Below, piece after piece: positions 5,728 to 11,293 of a DNA stretch of 11,293 nt; position 1 is the first letter of the stretch, and each line of letters begins with the position of its first letter. The stretch lies in contig JAJAZF010000458.1 in the NCBI GenBank assembly GCA_026785875.1, positions 1-11,293 of the forward strand. The letters run 5' to 3'. Origin of the DNA: Chamaesiphon sp. Its GTDB lineage: Bacteria > Cyanobacteriota > Cyanobacteriia > Cyanobacteriales > Chamaesiphonaceae. The notes below the pieces were generated by a model. The model was not told the DNA's origin. It searched no databases and worked only from the letters and a program-made list of their open reading frames with translations. The position numbers and the translations under genes are program-made.

Positions 5728-5883
5728 TTACTTCAAAGATCGCTCGATCGAACGATCTCTCCTGGGTATAAAACCAGCCAGCAGACAAGCTGCAATAGCT
5801 AAACATATTCCAGTCAGAATACCGTAGCTGAGTCCGATTATACAAGAGTGGCACGGACGAGGGCGAAGATTTAGATGGACGAT
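5728..5883 (-). pseudogene. Remnant: 3' end of a membrane-transporter gene
   Basis: The minus-strand frame ending at TAA (5730-5728) encodes a typical last membrane helix: IIGLSYGILTGICLAIAACL, then LAGFI. A positively charged tail follows, PRRDRSIERSLK. The frame is open only to a stop at 5886-5884, and the part before the helix (HLNLRPRPCHSC) does not look like membrane protein. There is no start codon and no room for the rest of a transporter. The helix-plus-PRR tail is like the C-terminus of MFS drug-efflux permeases, but one helix is too little to assign a family. The stop lies 51 bp from the petH ATG, and the petH -10 box lies between them. Most likely the gene was lost by deletion from its 5' side. 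Confidence 0.45.
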
Positions 5884-5896
5884 CTAAATTTAGATC
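5869..5896. other. Triple ATTTAGAT half-site palindrome
   Basis: ATTTAGAT (5869-5876), its complement ATCTAAAT (5882-5889) and again ATTTAGAT (5888-5895) overlap, so that 5881-5896 is a perfect 16-bp palindrome, GATCTAAATTTAGATC. The layout resembles a multi-site operator or competing hairpins. Function is unknown. It lies at the 5' edge of the transporter remnant. Confidence 0.4.
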
Positions 5897-5924
5897 CCCT
5901 TCGATTCTCTTTCAGAGACGTTGT

Positions 5925-5981
5925 GCCTACGGCAGGCTTGGTGCCAACACGAACGATTCGTGTGGTACCAAGCACGGTAGC
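5925..5981. other. Long imperfect hairpin in the petH-prk gap
   Basis: CTTGGTGCCAACACGAA (5937-5953) pairs with TTCGTGTGGTACCAAG (5957-5972) around CGA with one bulged base and one wobble. Pairing continues weakly outward (GCCTACGG with CGGTAGC). There is no T-run. It resembles the AGGCTT-type hairpins common between cyanobacterial genes and may be a dispersed repeat. No other feature is supported from 5982 to 6082. Confidence 0.5.
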
Positions 5982-6082
5982 AGTGGCTCAGGTGACGATC
6001 GAAGTGGGCTGAGATTGACACTAATTAGGCTATGATGTTGGCTGAGTATAGTTTTAGATCGTAAGTCTGTCCAAGCTGGGAA

Positions 6083-6113
6083 TTGTCAATTTAACTCTAG
6101 CTATCGTTATAAA
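6083..6113 (+). promoter_or_regulatory. Candidate prk promoter
   Basis: TTGTCA (6083-6088) is followed, after 18-19 bp, by TTATAAA (6107-6113). Transcription would begin near 6120 and give a leader of about 190 nt. The spacing is slightly long. A weaker TAGAAT at 6250-6255, nearer the gene, lacks a convincing -35 box. Confidence 0.35.
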
Positions 6114-6185
6114 ATGTATTGATATGTACAATTTTCTACCATATCGATCGCGCTCGTGCCCGATTCGAGTCATAATTGCACCAGG

Positions 6186-6229
6186 ATCGACCGAAACCAA
6201 TCTCAAAATTGGTTTGCTTTTGGGTCGAT
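6186..6229 (+). other. Two-tier stem-loop in the probable prk leader
   Basis: The inner stem AAACCAAT/ATTGGTTT (6194-6201 / 6208-6215, loop CTCAAA) is enclosed by the outer stem ATCGACC/GGTCGAT (6186-6192 / 6223-6229). A short T-run (TTTT, 6218-6221) follows the inner stem, so the inner hairpin could act as an attenuator. Alternatively it is a fixed leader fold. It matches no riboswitch class that I recognise. Confidence 0.5.
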
Positions 6230-6313
6230 AGGGGTAGCGGATTAAGGTAGAATTTTATTTCAAAGAACTAGAACTAAATACTTACTAAAGAATTTCAATA
6301 TAAGAGGATAGCT

Positions 6314-7312
6314 ATGACCAGTAAGGTAGATCGTGTGGTGGTAATTGGCGTTGCTGGAGATTCCGGTTGCGGTAAGTCAACGTTTTTACAGCGGATTATC
6401 GACTTGTTTGGAGAGGATTTTGTGACGGTAATCTGTTTGGATGACTACCACAGTCTCGATCGATACCAGCGGAAAGAGCAAAAAGTGACAGCACTCGATC
6501 CGCGTGCGAATAATTTTGACCTGATGTACGAGCAAATTAAAGCTCTAAAAAGTGGTGAAGTTATCGATAAGCCAATTTACAACCATGAAACTGGCTTAAT
6601 CGACCCCTCTGAAAAAGTCGCACCCAATCATGTTGTGGTAATTGAAGGATTACATCCACTTTATGATGAAAGAGTCCGAGGACTGATCGACTTTAGTGTC
6701 TATCTGGATATCACTGATGATGTCAAAATTGCTTGGAAAATTCAGCGTGATATGGCTGAACGCGGTCACAGCTATGATGATGTCCTCGCCGCGATCGAAT
6801 CTCGTCGTCCTGACTTTGAAGCCTATATCGAGCCTCAGCGCGGTCATGCTGACGTGGTAATCCAAGTATTACCAACTAAGTTAATCGATGATAAAGAAAG
6901 CAAGCTGCTGCGCGTGCGCTTGATGCAGCGTGAAGGTGTGTCTGACTTCAATCCGGTCTACCTATTTGATGAAGGTTCGACCATTGACTGGAGACCTTGC
7001 GGACGCAAACTTGAATGTCCATACCCAGGTATCAAGATGTTCTACGGCCCCGATGTATACTACGGGAATCCCGTCTCCGTGCTCGAAATTGATGGTGAGC
7101 TAGGAAATTTGGAACAAGTAAGCTACATCGAAAGCCATCTGAGCAATATTTCGACCAAGCATACAGGCGAAATGACAAGTCTGCTGCTCCAACACAAGGA
7201 GTATCCTGGTTCCACTAATGGTACTGGTTTATTTCAAGTGATGGTCGGTCTAAAAATGAGAGCTACATACGAACATTTGGTGGCTCAAAGTAAGGTAGCT
7301 GCTAGAGTTTAA
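6314..7312 (+). CDS. prk: Phosphoribulokinase
   Basis: 332 residues, the usual cyanobacterial length. PRK phosphorylates ribulose 5-phosphate with ATP to make ribulose 1,5-bisphosphate, the CO2 acceptor of the Calvin cycle. The P-loop is GDSGCGKST (15-23), followed by the catalytic LDDYHSLDR region (42-50) and VVIEGLHPLYDERVR (Walker-B-like strand). Redox cysteines are intact. Cys19 in the P-loop and Cys41 have the close spacing typical of cyanobacteria rather than the wide plant spacing. The second pair, Cys229 and Cys235 (CGRKLEC), is also present. This supports regulation by thioredoxin and by the CP12-GAPDH complex, which is family knowledge. ATG 6314 has the Shine-Dalgarno GAGGA 5 nt upstream. 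It is divergent from petH across 637 bp and ends in a strong terminator. Confidence 0.98.
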   Translation: MTSKVDRVVVIGVAGDSGCGKSTFLQRIIDLFGEDFVTVICLDDYHSLDRYQRKEQKVTALDPRANNFDLMYEQIKALKSGEVIDKPIYNHETGLIDPSEKVAPNHVVVIEGLHPLYDERVRGLIDFSVYLDITDDVKIAWKIQRDMAERGHSYDDVLAAIESRRPDFEAYIEPQRGHADVVIQVLPTKLIDDKESKLLRVRLMQREGVSDFNPVYLFDEGSTIDWRPCGRKLECPYPGIKMFYGPDVYYGNPVSVLEIDGELGNLEQVSYIESHLSNISTKHTGEMTSLLLQHKEYPGSTNGTGLFQVMVGLKMRATYEHLVAQSKVAARV

Positions 7313-7349
7313 CGCGTTAATTTGTGACCTAAACTAGTTTTATCGATCG

Positions 7350-7380
7350 AAGAGGGAGTCAAGTACTACCCTCTTTTTTT
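7350..7380 (+). terminator. Intrinsic terminator of prk
   Basis: AAGAGGG (7350-7356) pairs with CCCTCTT (7369-7375), with inner AGT/ACT pairing, and runs into seven T residues (7374-7380). It lies 38 bp after the prk stop. It separates prk from the convergent DUF3067 gene; the minus-strand side has no matching U-tract. Confidence 0.9.
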
Positions 7381-7405
7381 AGAATTATTCATCAGGATGG
7401 CAAAA

Positions 7406-7714
7406 TCATAAAATCCACTCTGATGTGCGATCGCCAAGATCGAGCAACATACTGACAGCTTTGCCCAGTCGTGGTCTTTCAGTAGTCCGATCGATAAATT
7501 TCTGAACCTGTTCTACACTCCCCATCGCGACTAAGTAAGAGCCGATAGTGTCTAAATGAGCGAGATAATCTATCTCTGAAAGCGGAAAAGAAGCCTGTTC
7601 TTGATATTTCCACATTACCTGGAGATAAATTTTAGTTGGAGTCTTTCGCATTTGGACATCATAGGAATAGCCCCATTTGGCAATGATAATTTCTCGTAAT
7701 TCTTGTCCTGTCAT
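7406..7714 (-). CDS. DUF3067 family protein
   Basis: 102 residues resembling the DUF3067 family, small soluble proteins conserved in cyanobacteria and found in plastid-bearing organisms; their function is unknown to me. Typical stretches are MTGQELREIIIAKWGYSYDV at the N-terminus, then KIYLQVMWKYQEQASFPLS (28-46) and YLAHLDTIGSYL (50-61). No signal peptide, membrane helix or cysteine is present. The start codon is ATG 7714, 28 bp after the stop of the carboxypeptidase gene on the same strand, so the two are probably co-transcribed. No clear Shine-Dalgarno precedes it. The C-terminal part (RPRLGKAVSMLLDLG) is less familiar. Family call moderately firm; no function is proposed. Confidence 0.75.
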   Translation of the reverse strand: MTGQELREIIIAKWGYSYDVQMRKTPTKIYLQVMWKYQEQASFPLSEIDYLAHLDTIGSYLVAMGSVEQVQKFIDRTTERPRLGKAVSMLLDLGDRTSEWIL

Positions 7715-7742
7715 AAGTTAGGGTATGAGGGTTAGATGTCAA

Positions 7743-8645
7743 CTATTTAACTAAGCACGTTAGCTGACCTGTATTTCCATCTAAAATTGCCTCAACTCCG
7801 ACAGGTAGTGCGGCATTGCAGCCGTCGTGTCCGAAGGGGAGATTGGCGACGATCGGAATTTGCAGGTCGGTGAGTCGATCGCGTAGTACTTCTTCTACTG
7901 TAAAGCTAGAAATCCCTTCTGGAGGGTCGCAGTGGCTGAATCTACCGATCGCGACCCCCGCCACCTGTGATAGTGCCCCTGTCAGCCGCCAGTGGGTGAG
8001 TAGACGATCGATCCGATAGGGAGCTTCTGTAACATCTTCGATCGCCAGAATTGCCCCAGCTAAATTTGGTTGAAATGGGGTACCGAGCAGATGGGTAGCG
8101 ACGGTGAGATTGCAAGGTAATAATCTGCCGATTGCCACATTCCCCACCCAGCTATCGCCCTGAAGTGGGGGAATCGAGCGTCCGGTAACTAGCCCAAATA
8201 GTCGCTCGTGCGACCAGTCTGGCTCATCTGATAGAGTCGTTAGCAGTGGCCCATGAATACCGACGATGCCCTGTTGAGTCAGACTCCATAATAAGGCAGT
8301 AATATCTGAAAATCCAATCAACCATTTAGGTGTAGCAACCTGACTCCACTGCCAATCTTCTAATAGTCGCATCCCCCCATAACCGCCGCGTACACACAGG
8401 ATCGCCCGACAGTCTGGATCTTCCCAAGCAGCGGCTAATTGAGCGCGACGTGCGGTATCAGTTCCGGCGAGATACCCCCACTCATCGGTAACTTCCGCCG
8501 CCACTTCGACTCGATAACCGCGATCTCGCCAAATTTTAATCCCCCGATCGAGTTTAGTTCGCTCTCGCAATCTCCCACTCGGAGCAACTACCCGTAATAA
8601 ATCTCCACTTTTGAGGGGTAAAGGTGTTTGACAAGAGTGAATCAT
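7743..8645 (-). CDS. S66 family LD-carboxypeptidase (muramoyltetrapeptide carboxypeptidase-like)
   Basis: 300 residues, full length for peptidase family S66. These serine peptidases cut the L,D bond that releases the terminal D-alanine from murein tetrapeptides during cell-wall recycling; MccF relatives cleave microcin C. The N-terminal domain has VVAPSG (19-24) and RGGYGGMRLL (86-95). The nucleophile is Ser113 in GFSDITALLW. HGPLL (131-135) follows. In the second domain Glu203 (AIEDVTEAPYRIDRLL) and His273 (LPFGHDGCNAALPVG) complete the triad expected from known LdcA. There is no signal peptide, so it is probably cytoplasmic. ATG 8645 has no Shine-Dalgarno; TATAAA lies only about 5 nt upstream, so if used as a -10 box the message would be nearly leaderless. 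It is likely the first gene of a two-gene unit with DUF3067. Confidence 0.92.
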   Translation of the reverse strand: MIHSCQTPLPLKSGDLLRVVAPSGRLRERTKLDRGIKIWRDRGYRVEVAAEVTDEWGYLAGTDTARRAQLAAAWEDPDCRAILCVRGGYGGMRLLEDWQWSQVATPKWLIGFSDITALLWSLTQQGIVGIHGPLLTTLSDEPDWSHERLFGLVTGRSIPPLQGDSWVGNVAIGRLLPCNLTVATHLLGTPFQPNLAGAILAIEDVTEAPYRIDRLLTHWRLTGALSQVAGVAIGRFSHCDPPEGISSFTVEEVLRDRLTDLQIPIVANLPFGHDGCNAALPVGVEAILDGNTGQLTCLVK

Positions 8646-8938
8646 GGGTATTTATAAGATAAGCGGATTTATTTTTGCTAGCGGCAGAGATTCGCAAGCA
8701 ATCGCAGGTTAAAATTTTGATTGAATACCTTGTGGTGCTCAAAAATTTCACTCGTCAAAGGTAGACCCTAAAAAATCACAGCATCACAAAGATTGCGCGG
8801 CTAGATCGAATCGTCAAGATTAATCGATCGCCCGTTGGCATCGCCTACCGAAGGTAATCGACACCAACCACCTCAAGCCATATACCTGACTTGCCATGAT
8901 AGCGTAAACTATCGACTGACTGGAGCAACCCCAACCCC
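8646..8938. other. Divergent intergenic region (carboxypeptidase / phosphatase)
   Basis: 293 bp between two divergently transcribed genes. I find no gene or RNA of known type. A small inverted repeat, GATAG-CGTAAA-CTATC, lies at 8898-8913, just before the phosphatase start. Several CGATCG sites are present. Promoters must lie here, but none has convincing boxes at correct spacing. Confidence 0.4.
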
Positions 8939-10867
8939 ATGATCGACCCCATCGCGGCAAAAATCGTCTGCCAAAATCCTGAATGTCAAGCTCCCAATCC
9001 CGCGAGTCATAATTTTTGCGCTCATTGTCGGACAGCTATCCCCAAAGTCTACTTGTGGACTGTGGGTGAAGATGCCCCAAGCTTGAAAATCGGACAAACG
9101 CTGGGAAATAACCGCTATATTGTCGTCAACAATCGGGTATTATTGGATACCAAGCCAGGCTGGCAACCAGATGTAATCGATCGAGTCCCTGAATATATTA
9201 CTCCTTATTTGCGGTTAATCGGGCACCGTCCCCACGTTCCGCAAGTTTATGGGATGGTTACATTGAATCGCTCAGGACGAAGAAGTAGTACGATCTGGTT
9301 ATTAGAAAAAGCACCGATTTATAGTGAGGGTTTAGGTGCGGCACTAGCTGGTAAGGTAATGCCAGAACTTAGTGAGAGCTGGAAAACAGCCGGATCGATG
9401 CGTCAACTCAATTGGCTGTGGCAAATAGCCAATCTGTGGGACTCGATGCAGGTTGAAGGCGTGAGTAAAACGCTGTTACAGCCAGAATTGTTGCGGGTTG
9501 AAGGTGGGCTACTACGGACGATCGAATTGATGCAAAATGGAGCCTCTGCGCCCAAATTAGCCGAACTTGGTAAACTGTGGAAGTCGTGGCAAAAAAACGC
9601 ACGGATCGGGATTGCCCAGGTGCTGGAAAAAATCTGCGATCGCTTAGTCAAGGAAGATGTGACTACAGCAACCCAGCTAATCGCGCTCCTCGACGAGGCT
9701 CTGCGAACGGTGGGTCAAAAACAATTTCTCAATTGTAACTACATTACCCTCAGCCATACAGGGCCAACAAGGGAGCAAAATGAAGATGCTTGTTACCCAC
9801 CCAGCGGCGATCCACTGTATCAAAACACTGGCTACGATCTCAGTCTGGCGATCGTCTGTGATGGCGTTGGCGGACATCAAGGCGGTGAGGTAGCTTCCAG
9901 TCTCGCGATCGATACCATCCATCGTCGGATTGAGAACGTTCTCGACAAACCCGAAAATCGCTACCCCGATAGTATTGCGATTCAAATTGAGAATTCTACC
10001 TGTGTTGCCAACGACCAAATTAGTCTCCGCAATGACAGCGAAAATCGCCAAGAACGCGAACGAATGGGGACGACAATGGTGATGACGCTGATCTCCGGTC
10101 ATGAGGCTTATATTGCCCATATTGGCGATAGTCGCGTCTATCGAATTACCCGCACTGGCTGTCATCAGATGACACTAGATGACGATCTGGCAACCAGGGA
10201 AGTCCGACTCAGTGGAGTATTATATCGGCAAGCTCTAGGGATGAGTAGTTCGGGTTCTCTATTTCAAGCCTTGGGGATGAATTCTTCCACTGCACTGCAT
10301 CCAAATATCCGCAGAACGATCGTTGATGAAGAATGTATTTTTCTGCTCTGTTCGGATGGAGTCAGCGATCGCGATCGAGTCGAGCAGTATTGGCAAACCG
10401 AGATCCTCCCTGTCTTGGAAGGCAAGGTAGATTTAGCTACTGCTTGTCAGCGAACGATCAATATGGCAAATACTCACAATGGACATGATAATGCCACTGT
10501 AGCTCTGGTTCATTGTCAAGTAAAACAACCAGTTGAAGCCGGACAAAATACCGTGCTCCAGGATTTTCCGGCTGATGCGGCTACTTTTACCCATTCTGAT
10601 ACTCTCCTGCTCAGTAGTCCCGAAACCGAGCGGGGAGATCTCGATCGTCAGCGCAACCGGACTGTTGACGCATCTAGCCTGACAGATAAAGCATCAACAT
10701 CGCTCACCGCTGAAAGCAAAAAGCCCCTAATCATCGGAGCGATCGGTCTGATTTTGCTAATGGCGATCGGTGCAGGGGCTTGGTTTCTCTCTCAAAGCAA
10801 ATCTACTTCTACACCACCAATAGATACCCCCAGCCCAGTTGTTAGTCCGATTGATGCTCCGAAATAG
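8939..10867 (+). CDS. Membrane-anchored PP2C-type protein phosphatase with zinc ribbon and kinase-like N-terminal region
   Basis: 642 residues, several parts. Cys11, Cys16, Cys27 and Cys30 form a zinc ribbon. Residues about 50-255 look like a degenerate kinase-like domain (IGQTLGNNRYIV, then a helical region) with no HRD or DFG motif, so it is likely non-catalytic. Residues about 267-527 are a PPM/PP2C phosphatase with all metal-binding motifs: REQNEDA (278-284), CDGVGGHQGGEVAS (307-320), GTTMVM, AHIGDSRVYR (393-402), LLCSDGVSD (469-477), HDNATVAL (516-523). A Ser/Thr-rich linker, a membrane helix (about 596-617, LIIGAIGLILLMAIGAGAWF) and a Pro/Thr tail close it. It should remove phosphate from Ser/Thr proteins, with the catalytic domain in the cytoplasm; targets are unknown. 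ATG 8939 has only a distant GGAG (13 nt). No kinase gene is adjacent. Confidence 0.9.
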   Translation: MIDPIAAKIVCQNPECQAPNPASHNFCAHCRTAIPKVYLWTVGEDAPSLKIGQTLGNNRYIVVNNRVLLDTKPGWQPDVIDRVPEYITPYLRLIGHRPHVPQVYGMVTLNRSGRRSSTIWLLEKAPIYSEGLGAALAGKVMPELSESWKTAGSMRQLNWLWQIANLWDSMQVEGVSKTLLQPELLRVEGGLLRTIELMQNGASAPKLAELGKLWKSWQKNARIGIAQVLEKICDRLVKEDVTTATQLIALLDEALRTVGQKQFLNCNYITLSHTGPTREQNEDACYPPSGDPLYQNTGYDLSLAIVCDGVGGHQGGEVASSLAIDTIHRRIENVLDKPENRYPDSIAIQIENSTCVANDQISLRNDSENRQERERMGTTMVMTLISGHEAYIAHIGDSRVYRITRTGCHQMTLDDDLATREVRLSGVLYRQALGMSSSGSLFQALGMNSSTALHPNIRRTIVDEECIFLLCSDGVSDRDRVEQYWQTEILPVLEGKVDLATACQRTINMANTHNGHDNATVALVHCQVKQPVEAGQNTVLQDFPADAATFTHSDTLLLSSPETERGDLDRQRNRTVDASSLTDKASTSLTAESKKPLIIGAIGLILLMAIGAGAWFLSQSKSTSTPPIDTPSPVVSPIDAPK

Positions 10868-10904
10868 CCTTTGTCGATGTTCTGGAGCAAATGCTATTTC
10901 GGAG
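10857..10904 (+). other. 12-bp hairpin overlapping the phosphatase stop codon
   Basis: CTCCGAAATAGC (10857-10868, containing the TAG stop) pairs perfectly with GCTATTTCGGAG (10893-10904) across a 24-nt loop. An alternative pairing is GCTCC (10856-10860) with GGAGC in that loop (10884-10888), and the two exclude each other. There is no T-run. It may be a 3'-end structure. Confidence 0.55.
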
Positions 10905-10909
10905 GATAC

Positions 10910-10984
10910 AGCGATTGAAATCGCCGCTCATGTTGCAAAGTCCGCGTAGGCGGACTTTGCATTCCGAGGAGTGGTTTTAACCAC
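10910..10984. repeat. Intergenic palindromic element (copy 3)
   Basis: It begins GCGATTGAAATCGC (10911-10924) and continues with a perfect 12-bp hairpin, TGCAAAGTCCGC-GTAG-GCGGACTTTGCA (10934-10961). GAGGAGTGG leads to GTGGTT-TT-AACCAC (10971-10984). The order of parts matches the element at 376-456. A TCAATTA array follows 31 bp later, as at 481. The hairpin lies between convergent genes and could end transcription from either side. Confidence 0.6.
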
Positions 10985-11015
10985 TTTGTATGTGTAGGTA
11001 GCAGTTTGAGTTCCG

Positions 11016-11049
11016 CAATTATCAATTATCAATTATCAATTATCAATTA
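11016..11049. repeat. Heptamer tandem array, TCAATTA x4 plus partial unit
   Basis: A CAATTA partial unit (11016-11021) is followed by four perfect TCAATTA units (11022-11049). It is the same unit and orientation as the array at 481-536. The stop codon of the minus-strand cyclophilin gene is at 11059-11061, 9 bp away. Confidence 0.93.
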
Positions 11050-11058
11050 ATTACCAAT

Positions 11059-11293
11059 CTATACCTTCAACAGATCTCCACCTTCGATTACCTTTGCCGA
11101 CTCGATTTTGTCATCAGCTTTGAGTTGTCCGAGTACCTCTTGTCCAGATGTTACATAACCAAATACCGTGTACCGTCCATCGAGTAGATTGCGTCCAGCC
11201 GGAGTTAATTCTGGCTCGAATAGAAAGAAAAAGAATTGAGATGAGCCACCGTTAGGATCGTTCTCAGGACGTGCCATTGCTAAAGCACCATAA
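11059..11293 (-). CDS. Cyclophilin-type peptidyl-prolyl isomerase (start outside window)
   Basis: The last 77 residues of a protein whose 5' part lies right of the window; the frame stays open to the edge, so the ATG at 11277 is internal (YGALAMARPEN). Cyclophilin core motifs are visible: GALAMAR, then GGSSQFFFFLFEPELTP, and LLDGRYTVFGYVTSGQEVL. The long F-run and ELTPAGRNLLDGRY are closest to the cyanobacterial/thylakoid-lumen group related to plant CYP37/CYP38 (TLP40), rather than small cytosolic cyclophilins. The N-terminal helical domain and any signal peptide that would confirm this are not in the window. The enzyme catalyses cis-trans isomerisation of prolyl bonds, though CYP38-group members often lack active-site residues and act in photosystem II assembly. 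It ends 9 bp from a heptamer array. Confidence 0.85.
   Translation of the reverse strand, partial: YGALAMARPENDPNGGSSQFFFFLFEPELTPAGRNLLDGRYTVFGYVTSGQEVLGQLKADDKIESAKVIEGGDLLKV

Noticed and set aside
5875..6012. Plus-strand ORF of 45 codons (MDDLNLDPLRFSF...) in the petH-prk gap
   Set aside because: It runs through the ATTTAGAT palindromes and the long imperfect hairpin, lacks a well-placed ribosome site, and resembles no family I know. It is probably chance.
6061..6173. Minus-strand ORF of about 39 codons starting MTRIGHERD
   Set aside because: It has no ribosome site, covers the probable prk promoter, and has no recognisable features.
9677..10165. 162-codon minus-strand ORF inside the phosphatase gene
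   Set aside because: It overlaps the PP2C core on the other strand, where all catalytic motifs are intact, and has no domain of its own.
10214..10290. Apparent duplication QALGMSSS / QALGMNSS in the phosphatase
   Set aside because: The underlying bases are diverged, and related cyanobacterial PP2C proteins, as I recall them, have similar sequence here, so it is probably not a recent duplication.

Overview
The window comes from a cyanobacterial chromosome. The evidence is the gene content (phosphoribulokinase with the cyanobacterial cysteine spacing, ferredoxin-NADP reductase with an N-terminal phycobilisome-linker domain, a NIL-domain ferredoxin, a DUF3067 protein, a zinc-ribbon/PP2C phosphatase), at least four copies of the octamer GCGATCGC with many CGATCG sites, and heptanucleotide tandem repeats. 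I cannot name the genus from sequence alone.

Layout, left to right: the 3' part of a RibD-C reductase-like gene (+); a hairpin element and heptamer array; then a run of minus-strand genes: chorismate lyase-like protein, NIL/4Fe-4S ferredoxin, moaC. tRNA-Arg(ACG) (+) follows with its own promoter and a strong terminator shared with a convergent LOG-family gene (-). Next come trxA (-) and petH (-). A 637-bp gap separates petH from the divergent prk (+) and holds a decayed membrane-protein 3' end plus several palindromes. After the prk terminator lie DUF3067 and an S66 LD-carboxypeptidase, probably an operon (-), then a 642-residue zinc-ribbon/PP2C phosphatase (+). The window ends in the 3' part of a cyclophilin-type PPIase (-).

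The central part groups genes of photosynthetic redox metabolism: PetH makes NADPH, thioredoxin carries reducing power to target enzymes, and PRK is a Calvin-cycle kinase that has the regulatory cysteines such thioredoxins act on. These are separate transcription units, so this is proximity rather than an operon. The flanking genes are mostly housekeeping: molybdopterin synthesis, probable plastoquinone head-group synthesis, cell-wall peptide recycling and signalling.

No mobile element, CRISPR array, toxin-antitoxin pair or new defence system is visible. The most unusual feature is non-coding. Heptamer arrays lie at or within a few bases of the stop codons of three minus-strand genes, each followed in the gene's sense direction by a strong hairpin. 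In one case the array supplies the stop codon and the last residues of the protein. A fourth array sits beside an inverted copy of the same hairpin element. Also notable are the gene remnant whose end now adjoins the petH promoter, and a structured, possibly long leader before prk.
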